Source: Solirubrobacter taibaiensis | GTDB lineage: Bacteria > Actinomycetota > Thermoleophilia > Solirubrobacterales > Solirubrobacteraceae | NCBI GenBank assembly: GCA_027587225.1 | Contig: JAPDDQ010000017.1 | Span: forward strand, 1 to 64,000 | DNA length: 64,000 nt | Direction: 5' to 3' | Shown here: one piece after another, positions 8,196 to 17,491 of the stretch | How positions within the stretch are numbered: position 1 is the stretch's first letter | Layout: each line of letters begins with the position of its first letter | Made by a program: the position numbers and the translations under genes | Notes under the pieces: generated by a model | Seen by the model: only the letters and a program-made list of their open reading frames with translations | The model's database searches: none | What the model was told of the DNA's origin: nothing

Positions 8196-9056
8196 ATGCT
8201 GCTGGTGACCGGATCGACCGGGACGACCGGCATGGAGGTCCTGAAGGCGCTCAAGGCCCGCGACGTCGCGGCCCGCGCCCTGGTGCGCGACGAGACGAAG
8301 GCGCATCACCTGCGTGACCTCGGCTTCGAGCCGGTCACGGGTGATCTCGGGGACCCGCGCACGCTCGGCCCGGCGTTCGAGGGGGTCGAGAAGGCCTACC
8401 TCGTCTCGCCGATGGGCCCGATGCAGTCCGAGTTCGAGCAGGCGTTCCTCGAGACGGCGACGCAGGCGGGCGTCAAGCACGTCGTCAAGCTGAGCGTGAT
8501 CGGCGCGAGCCCCGAGGCGCCGCTGCGCTTCGCCCGCACGCACGCCAAGGTCGAGCAGGCGCTGCGCGACTCCGGCATGGACTGGACGTTGCTGCGACCC
8601 ACGAGCTTCATGCAGAACACGCTGAGCTGGGGCGCGCGCGTGCTCGACGGCACGTTCTATTCGCCCGTCCCGGACGCGGCCTTCAGCATCGTCGACGCGC
8701 GGGACGTGGCCGAGGTGGCCGCGGTCGCGCTCACCGAGGAGGGCCACGCGGGCAAGGCCTACGGGCTCTCGGGCCCGGAGGCCGTGTCCTACCGTGACCA
8801 GGCCAAGCGCGTGTTCGCGGCCGCCGGGCGGGAGATCACGGTCGAGGAGATCCCGGTCGAGGCGCTCAAGCGCGAGCTGGTCCGGGCCGGCGTCCCGCCG
8901 TGGAACGCCGAAGGGCTGAGCGAGCAGTTCGCGCTCTACGCCGGCGGCGGCGCCCAGATGGTGACGTCGGGCGTCAAGGACGCGCTCGGCCGCGACCCGC
9001 GCTCGATCGACGAATTCGCGAAGGACCACGTGGAAGCATTCAAGGAGCAGGCATGA
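8196..9056 (+). CDS. NmrA-like NAD(P)-binding SDR-family protein
   Basis: An atypical SDR (NmrA/SDR_a5 type) of 286 aa. The Rossmann motif VTGSTGTTG is at residues 4-12, followed by GDLGDPRTL and [12 protein letters not shown]. The canonical Tyr-Lys catalytic pair is not evident, and [13 protein letters not shown] is typical of NmrA/QorB-like proteins, which may be NAD(P) sensors or quinone reductases. It lies between dapF and dapD with no spacing upstream and an ATGA overlap with dapD, so it is cotranscribed. A link to lysine synthesis is not otherwise supported. Confidence 0.85.
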   Translation: MLLVTGSTGTTGMEVLKALKARDVAARALVRDETKAHHLRDLGFEPVTGDLGDPRTLGPAFEGVEKAYLVSPMGPMQSEFEQAFLETATQAGVKHVVKLSVIGASPEAPLRFARTHAKVEQALRDSGMDWTLLRPTSFMQNTLSWGARVLDGTFYSPVPDAAFSIVDARDVAEVAAVALTEEGHAGKAYGLSGPEAVSYRDQAKRVFAAAGREITVEEIPVEALKRELVRAGVPPWNAEGLSEQFALYAGGGAQMVTSGVKDALGRDPRSIDEFAKDHVEAFKEQA

Positions 9057-10009
9057 CGGCAGGTGGGGCCTGGGGTGCCGGGCTGGCGACGTACGCGGGC
9101 GACCGCATCCTCGAGGTCTTCTATCCCGACCCACAGCTCGGCGGCGAGGGTGAATCGCGCGTCACCGAGCTGAGCGCGGAAGCCGCCGCGGAGCACGGGC
9201 TGCCGGAGGCGCAGCGGACGGATGCGCTGCGCGATGTGCGCCAGGCCACGGTGCTCACCCGCATCGCCGACCTCTCCGCTCCACCGCGCAACACCGCCGA
9301 CGCCTACCTGCGCCTGCATCTGCTCAGCCACCGGCTCGTCAAGCCGCACGGCATCAACCTCGACGGCATCTTCGCCGCGCTGCCGAACGTCGCCTGGACG
9401 AGCGTCGGGCCGGTCGACCCCGCCAACCTGACGCAAGTGCAGCTGAAGGCCCGCGCCAGCGGCGTCGCGCTGCAGGTCTTCAGCGTCGACAAGTTCCCGC
9501 GCATGACCGACTACGTCGCCCCGACCGGCGTGCGCGTGGCCGACGCCGACCGCGTCCGGCTCGGCGCCCACCTCGCCGAGGGCACGACCGTCATGCACGA
9601 GGGCTTCGTGAACTTCAACGCCGGCACGCTCGGCACCTCGATGGTCGAGGGCCGCATCAGCGCGGGCGTCGTGGTCGGCGACGGCTCCGACGTCGGCGGC
9701 GGCGCCTCGATCATGGGCACGCTGTCCGGCGGTGGCGCCGAGGTGATCTCGATCGGCGAGCGCTGCCTGCTCGGCGCGAACGCCGGCATCGGCATCTCCC
9801 TCGGCGACGAGTGCACCGTGGAAGCCGGGCTCTACATCACGGCCGGCACGGTGATCACGCTCCCCGACGGCGAGACCGCCAAGGGCCGCGACCTGAGCGG
9901 CGCCAGCGGGCTGCTGTTCCGCCGCAACTCGCGCACCGGCACGGTCGAGGCGCTGCCGCGGTCAGGCAACTGGCAGGGCCTGAACGCGGCCCTGCACGCC
10001 AACGACTAG
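9053..10009 (+). CDS. dapD: Tetrahydrodipicolinate N-succinyltransferase
   Basis: Succinylates tetrahydrodipicolinate from succinyl-CoA in the succinylase branch of lysine/DAP synthesis. At 318 aa it is of the longer actinobacterial DapD type, not the 274-aa E. coli type. The C-terminal half is a left-handed beta-helix of hexapeptide repeats ([52 protein letters not shown]). The ATG overlaps the stop of the NmrA-like gene (ATGA). Its TAG stop shares CTAG (10006-10009) with the stop of convergent dapC. Confidence 0.95.
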   Translation: MTAGGAWGAGLATYAGDRILEVFYPDPQLGGEGESRVTELSAEAAAEHGLPEAQRTDALRDVRQATVLTRIADLSAPPRNTADAYLRLHLLSHRLVKPHGINLDGIFAALPNVAWTSVGPVDPANLTQVQLKARASGVALQVFSVDKFPRMTDYVAPTGVRVADADRVRLGAHLAEGTTVMHEGFVNFNAGTLGTSMVEGRISAGVVVGDGSDVGGGASIMGTLSGGGAEVISIGERCLLGANAGIGISLGDECTVEAGLYITAGTVITLPDGETAKGRDLSGASGLLFRRNSRTGTVEALPRSGNWQGLNAALHAND

Positions 10010-11115
10010 TCCCGTATGAGCTCGATGGCGCGCTCGATCGCCTCGAGTGGCGGGACGAGCGCGAACCGCAGGTAGCCCGCACCCGCGGGACCGAAGAACG
10101 AGCCGGGAGCGACGATGACGCCCCGCTCGAGCCAGCGGGCGGCGAGCGCGTCGGAGCCTTCCATCCAGAGGAAGAACGACGCGTCGCCGCCGGCCGAGCG
10201 CAGGCCCATCGACTCGAGCGCGGGGAGCAGCAGGTCGCGCTTTTCGCGATAGCGGGCGCGCACCTCGGTGACGTGCGTCTCCTCGTTCCAGGCCGCGATC
10301 GCCGCGCGCTGGAGCACCTCCGGCGGAGCGACGCCGACGTTCGGCCGGTACTTCTTCAGCGCGGCGACGATCTCCGGGTCACCCGCGACGAAGCCCGCGC
10401 GATAGCCGGGCATCGACGAGCGCTTGGACAGGGTGTTGAGCACCGCGACGTTGCCCAGGTCGTCGAGCTGCAGCGCGGACTGCGGGGCTTCGTCTCCGAA
10501 GTACAGCTCGGAGTACGCCTCGTCGCTCGCCAGCACGAACCCGTGCCGGCGCGCCAGGGCCGCGGCCTCGGCGTAGAACTCGAGCGGGGCGGTCGCGCCC
10601 GTCGGGTTGTTCGGGTAGTTGAGCCACAGGATCGACACGCGTGACCAGTCGATCGCGCCCAGGTCCGGCAGCCAGCCGTCCGCCTCGCGCAGCGGCAGCT
10701 CGACGATCTCCTTGCCCGCGAAACGCGCGCCGCGGTCGTAGACCGGGTACGCGGGCTGCGGGATCACGACCTGGTCGCCGCCGAACACGTGCGCCAGGCT
10801 GAAGACAGCCTCCTTTGAGCCCAGCGTGGGGATGACCTGCGTGTCGGGGTCCAGCGCCGCGCCGAACCGTCGTCCCGTCCACGCCGCGATCGCCGCGCGC
10901 AGGTCGGGCAGGCCGACCGCGCTCGGGTACGGCGCGAGCGGCTGGATCGCGGCCGCCAGCGCCTCCCGGATGAACTGCGGCGTCTCCTCGCGCGGCTCAC
11001 CCATGCCGAAGTCGATGATCTCGGTGCCGGCCGCACGCAGCCGCGCGCGGGCGGCCTCGAGCCGCACGAACGGGTACGTGCCGAGGCCGTCGAGGACGGG
11101 GGAGAGCTTGATCAC
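10006..11115 (-). CDS. dapC: Succinyldiaminopimelate transaminase, class I/II aminotransferase
   Basis: A PLP-dependent fold-type I aminotransferase of 369 aa. It contains the Asn/Pro motif NYPNNPTGA, the SDEAYSELY aspartate region, and the PLP-lysine motif [16 protein letters not shown]. The DapC assignment rests on context (dapD, dapE and dapF beside it) plus the [13 protein letters not shown]-terminus; by sequence alone it could be another aromatic or aspartate-family aminotransferase. GTG start overlaps the dapE stop (GTGA), so dapE-dapC are coupled. The 3' end overlaps dapD by four bases. Confidence 0.88.
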   Translation of the reverse strand: MIKLSPVLDGLGTYPFVRLEAARARLRAAGTEIIDFGMGEPREETPQFIREALAAAIQPLAPYPSAVGLPDLRAAIAAWTGRRFGAALDPDTQVIPTLGSKEAVFSLAHVFGGDQVVIPQPAYPVYDRGARFAGKEIVELPLREADGWLPDLGAIDWSRVSILWLNYPNNPTGATAPLEFYAEAAALARRHGFVLASDEAYSELYFGDEAPQSALQLDDLGNVAVLNTLSKRSSMPGYRAGFVAGDPEIVAALKKYRPNVGVAPPEVLQRAAIAAWNEETHVTEVRARYREKRDLLLPALESMGLRSAGGDASFFLWMEGSDALAARWLERGVIVAPGSFFGPAGAGYLRFALVPPLEAIERAIELIRD

Positions 11116-12170
11116 GTGCCGTAGGCCTCCAGGACGCGGTGGGCGTGCAGGAGCCGGTCGATCCCGATCCCTTCGCCGCGTTGGTGGGCCTGCGTCGTCT
11201 CGCCCGGCCCGAAGTTGACGGCGGGATAGCCCGCGGCGGCGAACTCGGCCACGGGCGTCCAGGCCTGCTTGGGCGCGACGACGAGGTCGCCCGCCGCGAT
11301 CAGCTTCCGCGCGAGCGGGTGGTCCAGCACCACGGCGCCGGAGCCGGAGTTGGCGGTCACCTCCAGCGCACCGAGACCCTGCGTCATCGCGTGCAGCCGC
11401 TTCTCGGCCTCGTGCGGCGTGCGGCCCGGGCCGTAGCGGTAGTTCACGCCGGCGACGCAGGTCTCGGGGATCACGTTGCCCGCGATCCCGCCTTCGACGC
11501 GCGTGATCGACGCCACCTCGTGGAACGTCAGCCCGTGCAGCGTCACCGGCACCGAGGGCGCGGAGGCCAGCGCGGCGATGCCGAGCGCCGCCTTGTGGAT
11601 GGCGTTGTCGGCCTGCCACGGCCGCGCGGAGTGCCCGGAGCGCCCGGAGAACGTCCACGTGGCGTTGATGTTCCCGAGGCAGCCGGCGTGCAGCTCGCCG
11701 TCCGTCGGCTCCATCACAACGACGAACTCCTGGGCCAGCTGGTGGCGCTCGAGCAGCGGCGCGAGCGCGCTCTCGTTCGCGGGCAGCTCCTCGCGCGGAA
11801 AGAACAGCGCCGCGTACGGGGCCCGCGCGAGCACGAGCTCCATCATCACCGCGAGCGCGCCCAGCATGTCCGACGCCCCGAGCCCGGTCACGCGCCCGTC
11901 CGCGATCCGCCCGGGGATGTTCCCCTGCGCCGGAACCGTGTCCAGATGACCGGCGAGCAGCACCTGCGGGCGCATCTCGGACGGGTACGCGAGCACGCAC
12001 GAGTCCCCGAGATCCTCGACCACGGCGCCGCCCTCGCGCAGCACGGAAGCCACGTGCGCCGCGAGCTCCGCCTCGTTGCGGGACTCTGACGGGATGTCGA
12101 TCAGATCGAGCGTCCGCACGGCAAGACGTTCGGCCAGCTCGGACTCGCTGGGCGCGGGGGTCACAGGCAT
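11112..12170 (-). CDS. dapE: Succinyl-diaminopimelate desuccinylase
   Basis: An M20-family zinc hydrolase of 352 aa that removes succinate from N-succinyl-LL-DAP. Motifs: LAGHLDTVP (metal His and catalytic Asp), GLGASDMLGALA (bridging Asp), FFPREELP (catalytic Glu pair), EPTDGELHAGC, and the dimerisation-domain SGRSGHSARPW. A C-terminal His appears in GPGETTQAHQRGEG. ATG 12170 gives the normal N-terminus. It is the first gene of the minus-strand dapE-dapC pair and is divergent from hflX by 26 bp with a symmetric -10-like element. Confidence 0.93.
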   Translation of the reverse strand: MPVTPAPSESELAERLAVRTLDLIDIPSESRNEAELAAHVASVLREGGAVVEDLGDSCVLAYPSEMRPQVLLAGHLDTVPAQGNIPGRIADGRVTGLGASDMLGALAVMMELVLARAPYAALFFPREELPANESALAPLLERHQLAQEFVVVMEPTDGELHAGCLGNINATWTFSGRSGHSARPWQADNAIHKAALGIAALASAPSVPVTLHGLTFHEVASITRVEGGIAGNVIPETCVAGVNYRYGPGRTPHEAEKRLHAMTQGLGALEVTANSGSGAVVLDHPLARKLIAAGDLVVAPKQAWTPVAEFAAAGYPAVNFGPGETTQAHQRGEGIGIDRLLHAHRVLEAYGT

Positions 12171-12178
12171 GGGAGCGG

Positions 12179-12188
12179 ACTCTAGAAT
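12179..12188. promoter_or_regulatory. Symmetric -10-like element between dapE and hflX
   Basis: The 26-bp gap holds ACTCTAGAAT, centred on the palindrome TCTAGA. It reads TAGAAT on the plus strand (12183-12188) and TAGAGT on the minus strand (12184-12179), so each strand offers a -10-like hexamer about 8-9 nt from its own start codon (hflX TTG 12197, dapE ATG 12170). This suggests divergent, near-leaderless transcripts from one element. I see no good -35 match on either side. Confidence 0.4.
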
Positions 12189-12196
12189 GGACCTTC

Positions 12197-13522
12197 TTGG
12201 AACGCTCTCGCAACGGCCGTACAACTGAGACCCGCCCCGCCTCGCCCGAAGAGGCCGGCCGGGCCAAGCAGCGCGCCTTCTGCATCGCCGCCTCGCCTGA
12301 GACGGTCGACCTCGAGGAGCTCAAGGAGCTCCTGCGCACCGCCGGCGTCGCCACCGTGGGCGAGCTGACGCAGAAACGCGACGCCGTCCACCCGAACACG
12401 TACCTGGGCTCCGGCAAGGTGGCCGAGGTCAAGGCGGCGCTCAAGGAGGCCGACGCGAACGTCGTCGTCGCCGACGACGAGCTCACGCCGCGCCAGCAGC
12501 GCAACCTGGAGTCAGAGCTCGACGTCCCGGTGCTCGACCGCACCTCGGTGATCCTCGACATCTTCGCTTCTCACGCGCACACCGCCGAGGGCAAGATGCA
12601 GGTGGAGCTGGCGCAGCTCGAATACAACATGGCCCGCATGCGCGGCCTGTGGACGCACTTGGAGCGTCTCGGCGCCGGCCGCGGCGTCGGCGGCATCGGC
12701 ACCCGTGGCCCGGGCGAGTCGCAGATCGAGACGGACCGCCGCCTCGCGCGCGACCGCATCACGGTGCTGCGCCGGCGCCTGGAGGACGTGAAGGCCACGC
12801 GCGCGACCCAGCGGGCGGAGCGCGAGCGCGCGCACCTGCCCAACGTCGCGCTCGCCGGCTACACCAACGCCGGCAAGTCCACGCTGTTGAACGCGCTGAC
12901 GGGCTCCGACGTCGGCGTCCGCGACCGCCTGTTCCACACGCTGGACCCGACGACGCGCACGCTCAAGCTGCACGGCCGCACGTTCCTGTTCACGGACACG
13001 GTCGGCTTCATCCGCAAGCTCCCGCACGGGCTCGTGAACGCCTTCGCGGCCACGCTGGAGGAGACCAAGCTCGCCGACATGGTCCTGCACGTCGTCGACG
13101 CGTCCACCGACGAGGACGAGCTCGTCGAGATGACGCGTGCCGTCGAGGACGTGCTGGAGGAGATCGACGCCGGCAGCTCGCCGCGCATGCTCGTCCTCAA
13201 CAAGGCCGACATCCTCGACGACGAACGCCGTCGCGAGCTCAGCTTCCGCCACCCCGACGCGGTGCTCGTCTCCGCCCAGACCGGCGAGGGCCTCGAGGAG
13301 CTGCAGGAGCGGATCCACATCGAGTTCGAGAAGACGCTCGTGGACATCGAGCTGCTCGTCCCGTACAACCAGGGCGCCCTGCTGCACGAGATCCACGAGA
13401 TCGCCGGCGAGCTCGATCGCGAGGACCGGCCCGAGGGCGTGAAGGTGGCCGCGCGGCTGCCGAAGGTGGTCGCGGAGCGCTACGGCCGCTACGCCCTCAA
13501 CGGGCAGCCGAGCGGGGACTAG
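12197..13522 (+). CDS. hflX: GTPase HflX
   Basis: A ribosome-binding GTPase that rescues or splits stalled ribosomes. At 441 aa it has an N-terminal HflX domain (GSGKVAEVKAAL, VVADDELTPRQQRNLE), glycine-rich linker GTRGPGESQIETDRR, then a G domain: GYTNAGKST (G1), DPTTRT (G2), DTVGF (G3), NKAD (G4). It starts at TTG 12197; the ATG at 12187 is out of frame. The stop shares CTAG (13519-13522) with the convergent membrane-protein gene. Association with miaA is common in bacteria, here with dap genes between. Confidence 0.95.
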   Translation: MERSRNGRTTETRPASPEEAGRAKQRAFCIAASPETVDLEELKELLRTAGVATVGELTQKRDAVHPNTYLGSGKVAEVKAALKEADANVVVADDELTPRQQRNLESELDVPVLDRTSVILDIFASHAHTAEGKMQVELAQLEYNMARMRGLWTHLERLGAGRGVGGIGTRGPGESQIETDRRLARDRITVLRRRLEDVKATRATQRAERERAHLPNVALAGYTNAGKSTLLNALTGSDVGVRDRLFHTLDPTTRTLKLHGRTFLFTDTVGFIRKLPHGLVNAFAATLEETKLADMVLHVVDASTDEDELVEMTRAVEDVLEEIDAGSSPRMLVLNKADILDDERRRELSFRHPDAVLVSAQTGEGLEELQERIHIEFEKTLVDIELLVPYNQGALLHEIHEIAGELDREDRPEGVKVAARLPKVVAERYGRYALNGQPSGD

Positions 13523-14277
13523 AGATGGAACGCGTCGAGGCGGGCGGAGCGGACCCGCCCGTCGCGGCCGTACTGCACTGAGAGCCGCTGCCGGGCGCCG
13601 AAGAAGCCGTCGTCCACGTAGCCGGCGTGCCACTCGGTGCGTCCGAGGCGGCCGCCGAGCAGGCGCTGCATCTCGCGTTCGTCGAGACCGACGAGGGTGC
13701 GGCAGCGCACGAGCGCGTCGGCCACCGGCGCACGGTCACGTTTCCAGGCGCCGCGGTCGAACGCGAACTGCTCGCAGGAGCTCGGCCCGGCGGCCACCGC
13801 GACCGCCCCGCCCGCGCCGGCCAGTCCGGCTACACCGAGAGCCGCGGCGACGACGATCAACAGGCCGTCGCGCTCGTCCAGCGGCACCGCGGCGACCAGC
13901 GTCGCGATGACGAGCACCGCGGCGGCCGTCAGCGCCAGCCACGCGGCGCACTGCAGCGCCGGGGTGCCGTAGTCGTCGCGGGTGGTGAGCGCCATGAGCG
14001 CCCGGCTCGCGGCCACGAGCGCCACCCCCACGTAGATCAGCAGCGTGAGGGCGAACGCGCCCACCTGCGGCACGATCCAGGCCTCGCGGGACCAGCGGCC
14101 CGTGACGAGGGGCCAGGCGGCGAACGGCGACGCGAAGGCCAGCACGAACGCCACCAGCAACGGCGTGAGCGTCCACCACCACGAGAACAGGGTCGCCCAG
14201 GCGAGGGCGAAGGCACCCAGGCCGGCGCCGGTGACCACCAACCCGGCCGTCAGGCGCAGCCACAACGGACGCGACAT
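13519..14277 (-). CDS. Multi-pass membrane protein of unknown function
   Basis: I do not recognise the family. The 252-aa product has about five hydrophobic segments in residues 8-165 (for example LTPLLVAFVLAFASPFAAW and VGAFALTLLIYVGVALVAA), then a soluble C-terminal part of about 80 residues starting SSCEQFAFDRGAWKRDR. That part includes RCRTLVGLDEREMQRLLGG and ends in short beta-like strands (RLSVQYGRDGRVRSARLD), reminiscent of small outer-face domains that track helix-DxxEV-type repeats. ATG 14277. Downstream of dut in the same direction. Confidence 0.7.
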   Translation of the reverse strand: MSRPLWLRLTAGLVVTGAGLGAFALAWATLFSWWWTLTPLLVAFVLAFASPFAAWPLVTGRWSREAWIVPQVGAFALTLLIYVGVALVAASRALMALTTRDDYGTPALQCAAWLALTAAAVLVIATLVAAVPLDERDGLLIVVAAALGVAGLAGAGGAVAVAAGPSSCEQFAFDRGAWKRDRAPVADALVRCRTLVGLDEREMQRLLGGRLGRTEWHAGYVDDGFFGARQRLSVQYGRDGRVRSARLDAFHL

Positions 14278-14290
14278 ACGTCCAAGGTAC

Positions 14291-14722
14291 TCACCGACCG
14301 CTCGAGCCGAACCCACCCGCTCCGCGATCACTACGCGGCAGCTCGTCCACCACGACGAGTTCCGGCGCGGCGAACGCGGTGATCAGCAGCTGCGCGATCC
14401 GGTCCCCGGCTTCCACGCTCCACGCCTCGGAGCCGTGGTTGATCAGGATCACGCCGATCTCGCCGCGGTAGTTGGGGTCGATCAGCCCGGGCGCGTTCAC
14501 GCACGCGATGCCGTGCTTGATCGCCAGCCCGGAGCGGGGGAGGACGAGCCCGCACAGACCCGGCGGGATCGCGACGGCGACGCCCGTGCCGATCAACCGG
14601 CGCTCGCCGGGCGCGAGCGTGAACGCCTCCACGCACGCGAGGTCGTACGCGGCGTCGCCGTCTCGACCCCGCGCGGGAACGCGCGCATCCGGATGTAAGA
14701 GCTGGACCTCGATGACGCGCAG
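14291..14722 (-). CDS. dut: dUTP diphosphatase, possibly CTG-initiated
   Basis: Trimeric dUTPase: hydrolyses dUTP to dUMP and PPi. All five motifs are readable: DGDAAYDLA (I), PRSGLA (II), GLIDPNYRGEIGVILIN (III), RIAQLLI (IV), RGAGGFGSSGR (V). Motif I lies upstream of the first GTG (14632), so translation must begin earlier, yet the frame back to the in-frame TAG of trhA (14728-14726) holds no ATG, GTG or TTG. CTG at 14722 gives a normal N-terminus (LRVIEVQLLHPDARVP, about 143 aa). Alternatives are readthrough of the trhA stop or a sequence error. Confidence 0.88.
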   Translation of the reverse strand: MRVIEVQLLHPDARVPARGRDGDAAYDLACVEAFTLAPGERRLIGTGVAVAIPPGLCGLVLPRSGLAIKHGIACVNAPGLIDPNYRGEIGVILINHGSEAWSVEAGDRIAQLLITAFAAPELVVVDELPRSDRGAGGFGSSGR

Positions 14723-14725
14723 TAG

Positions 14726-15379
14726 CTAAGCGTCAAGCCCGGACGGCACGATCCAGCCGGCCATCGCGATGAAGTGCGCGACCGCGGCCAGGATCACAAA
14801 GACGTGGAAGATCTCGTGGAAGCCGAACACGTCGGGCCACGGGTTCGGGCGCCCGAGCGCGAAGATGATCGCGCCGACCGTGTAGAGCACGCCGCCGAGC
14901 GCCACGAGCACCAGCGCGATCATCGGCAACTCGGCGTGGAGCTGGGGGAACGCCAGGACGGCGACCCAGCCCAGCGCGACGTAACACAGCGCGCAGATGG
15001 CCCGCGGCGCGTTGATCCAGGCGACGCTGATCGTCACGCCGGCGAGCGCTCCCGACCAGACCGTGATCAGCACGATCCACTGGGTCGTGCCGCTGAGCAC
15101 GAGCCAGCCGACCGGGGTGTACGAGGCGGCGATGAAGAGGTAGATCGTCGAGTGGTCCACGCGACGCAGCACCGGTCGCCAGCGCGGATTCCAGCGCCAG
15201 CGGTGATAGAGCCCGCTGCCGCCGAACAGGGCGCACAGGCCGACGCCGTAGACCGCCGCCGCCATCCGCGGCGCGCCGCCGGGGGTCAGCGTGATCAGCA
15301 GCGCAGCGGCCACCAGCGCGACGAAGAACGCGTATGCGTGTGTGACCCCGCGCAGGCGGGGGATGTCCCACGTCTCCAT
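14726..15379 (-). CDS. trhA: PAQR/hemolysin III family membrane protein TrhA
   Basis: A seven-helix membrane protein of about 217 aa of the hemolysin III/PAQR family, implicated in membrane lipid homeostasis rather than haemolysis. Features: RGVTHAYAF near the N-terminus, SGLYHRWRW and VDHSTIYLFIAASYTP (conserved Ser, His, Asp zinc-site residues), and a C-terminal GFHEIFHVFVILAAVAHF with two further His ligands. ATG 15379 is preferred over the upstream in-frame GTG. The dut frame follows its stop codon directly with one intervening codon. Confidence 0.9.
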   Translation of the reverse strand: METWDIPRLRGVTHAYAFFVALVAAALLITLTPGGAPRMAAAVYGVGLCALFGGSGLYHRWRWNPRWRPVLRRVDHSTIYLFIAASYTPVGWLVLSGTTQWIVLITVWSGALAGVTISVAWINAPRAICALCYVALGWVAVLAFPQLHAELPMIALVLVALGGVLYTVGAIIFALGRPNPWPDVFGFHEIFHVFVILAAVAHFIAMAGWIVPSGLDA

Positions 15380-15415
15380 TGCATCGGTTATGCCCGGTTT
15401 GACCACGGTTCCAGT

Positions 15416-15432
15416 CTGACGGATTCAGTCAG
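15416..15432. promoter_or_regulatory. Inverted repeat upstream of the GGDEF-EAL gene
   Basis: CTGAC-GGATTCA-GTCAG is a perfect 5-bp dyad in the 102-bp divergent region between trhA and the GGDEF-EAL gene. The same region holds AACCGGTT near 15458. Spacing and symmetry suit a dimeric repressor, but no regulator is assigned. Confidence 0.3.
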
Positions 15433-15481
15433 CGTGCGGACCTAGACCGTCGTATCAACCGGTTAAGGTCAACGACCGCGA

Positions 15482-17491
15482 GTGACCAACGAGTTCGACC
15501 CGCTGCAGGCCCAATTCGACGCAATTCCGGTGCCCTGCTACACATGGCGTTTCGCCGGCGGCGAGTGGACACTCGAGCGCGCGAACCAGGCTGCCTTCGC
15601 GATGGCCGGGGAGCGTCTGCGGGAGTTGATCGGCGGCACCGTGCGGCAGATCTTCCCGGACCGGCCCGACCTGCGTGAGGATCTGGAGCACGTCCGCGCG
15701 AGCGGCCGCACGTACCGGCGCGAGTACGAGCACGTGCTCGCGGCGTCCGGTGTCGCCCGCCGCCTCGACGTGCACTACGTCCCGATCGGCCCCGACGCGG
15801 TCCTCTGCCACGCCGACGACGTCACCGAGCTGCGCGCCACCGAGGCCCGCCTGCGCGCCGTCATCGCCACCGTCGAGTCGGGGCTGCTCACCATCGGTCC
15901 CGCCGGCCAGGTGGTGGACGTCAACCCGGCGGCCTGCGCCATCCTCGGCATCCCGCGGGAGCAGCTGATGACCGATCCGGCCTGGTGGGAGGCGGTCAGG
16001 CTGCGCTACGCCGACGGATCGCCGCTCACGCCGGGCGATCCGGGCACGCCGGGAGTCCGCGCCCTGCGCGAAGGTCAGCCCGTCCGCGACGTCTCGCTGC
16101 GCATCTCACGCCCCGACGGCGCCGAGGTCCAGGTCTCCGCCAACTACACGCCGCTCAACAGCGGGACGGACGGCGCGATCACCGGCATGGTGGTGTCGAT
16201 CAGCGACGTCACCGAAGCCCTCCGGCTGCAGGATCGCGTCGCCCACCAGGCCCTGCACGACCCGCTCACCGGCCTGCCCAACCGGTTGCTGTTCCAGGAG
16301 CGGCTCGAGCAGGCGCTCGCCCGCCCGCAGCGTGAGCGCATGAGCGTGTTGCTGATCGGCCTCGACCGATTCCGGGCGGTCAACGACACCCATGGGCACA
16401 CGGCCGGCGACGAGGTGCTGATCGAGGTCGCCACGCGCCTGCACCAGGTGCTGGACGTCGCGCAGCCGCTCGCGCGGGTCGGCGGTGACGAGTTCGCCGT
16501 GCTCGCGGAGTGCGAGGACGAGCGCGACGCCGCCGAACTGGCGGACCGGCTCGCCCGCGCCCTCGATCCGCCGCTGGAGACCGGGCTGCAGGTCTCCGCC
16601 GCGATCGGGATCGCGATCGAGGAGCCGGGCCACGACGGCGTCAACCTCGTCCAAGGCGCGGACGCCGCCATGCAGCGTGTGAAGGGGCGCGGCGGCAACG
16701 CGTTCGAGATCTTCGACCGCGCGATGGCGGGCCGCCTACGCGATCGGCTGCGGATCGAGGACGGGCTGCGGCGCGCGATCGCCCAAGACGAGCTGCGACT
16801 CGTGTACCAGCCGATCCTGGCGGTGGACACGCTGCGCACCGTCGCCCTCGAAGCGCTCGTGCGCTGGCAGCATCCGGAGCAAGGACTGCTCGGCCCGGGA
16901 CACTTCCTGCCCGTCGCCGAGCAGAACGTGCGCCTGATCTCCGCGATCGGCGACTGGGTGCTGCATCGCGCCTGCCTGGAGTCCCGCCTGTTCCCGGACG
17001 GCGTCCGGATCAGCGTCAACGTCGCCGCCCGCGAGCTCAGCGAGGCCGGCTTCCGGCAGCGGATCGCCCGCACGCTCGCCCACACCGGCACGCCGCCGAG
17101 CCGGATCACACTCGAGATCACGGAGACGACGCTGATGGAGGGCGGCGACGCGGCCATCGCCGGGCTCGTGGAGCTCGCGCAGCTCGGCCTCAACGTCCAT
17201 CTGGACGACTTCGGCACCGGCTACTCGAGCCTCACCCGCCTGGCCACGCTGCCGTTGAACGGCATCAAGCTGGACCGCGGGTTCGTCGCCCGCGCCACCG
17301 ATGACCGGGACCGCCGCATCATCGAGGCGGCGGTGAGCATCGGCCGCGCCGCGGGGCTACCGGTGGTGGCCGAGGGCATCGAGACCGAGGACCAGCTCGA
17401 GCTCGTGCGCGCCGCGGGCTGCGCCTTCGTGCAGGGCTTCCTGCTCGGGCGGCCGGAGCTGCCCGAGCAGGTGATCCCCACGCTTACTTGA
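15482..17491 (+). CDS. PAS-GGDEF-EAL cyclic-di-GMP signalling protein
   Basis: A 669-aa cytoplasmic protein without clear membrane segments. Two PAS-like domains span about 10-115 and 125-250. A GGDEF domain follows (HDPLTGLPNRLLF, intact GGDEF near residue 334) and an EAL domain (EALVRWQHPEQG near 456, LEITETTLM, DDFGTGYSS). Both catalytic signatures look intact, so synthesis, hydrolysis or both are possible. The RxxD product-inhibition site before GGDEF is absent. GTG start. The 3' end overlaps the convergent osmoprotectant binding-protein gene by 8 bp. A PilZ protein at 41004 could be an effector. Confidence 0.9.
   Translation: MTNEFDPLQAQFDAIPVPCYTWRFAGGEWTLERANQAAFAMAGERLRELIGGTVRQIFPDRPDLREDLEHVRASGRTYRREYEHVLAASGVARRLDVHYVPIGPDAVLCHADDVTELRATEARLRAVIATVESGLLTIGPAGQVVDVNPAACAILGIPREQLMTDPAWWEAVRLRYADGSPLTPGDPGTPGVRALREGQPVRDVSLRISRPDGAEVQVSANYTPLNSGTDGAITGMVVSISDVTEALRLQDRVAHQALHDPLTGLPNRLLFQERLEQALARPQRERMSVLLIGLDRFRAVNDTHGHTAGDEVLIEVATRLHQVLDVAQPLARVGGDEFAVLAECEDERDAAELADRLARALDPPLETGLQVSAAIGIAIEEPGHDGVNLVQGADAAMQRVKGRGGNAFEIFDRAMAGRLRDRLRIEDGLRRAIAQDELRLVYQPILAVDTLRTVALEALVRWQHPEQGLLGPGHFLPVAEQNVRLISAIGDWVLHRACLESRLFPDGVRISVNVAARELSEAGFRQRIARTLAHTGTPPSRITLEITETTLMEGGDAAIAGLVELAQLGLNVHLDDFGTGYSSLTRLATLPLNGIKLDRGFVARATDDRDRRIIEAAVSIGRAAGLPVVAEGIETEDQLELVRAAGCAFVQGFLLGRPELPEQVIPTLT

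Noticed and set aside
7374..9134. Open minus-strand frame of about 586 codons opposite dapF and the NmrA-like gene
   Set aside because: Low-complexity Arg/Leu/Asp-rich translation; the plus-strand genes are clear families with tight operon spacing.
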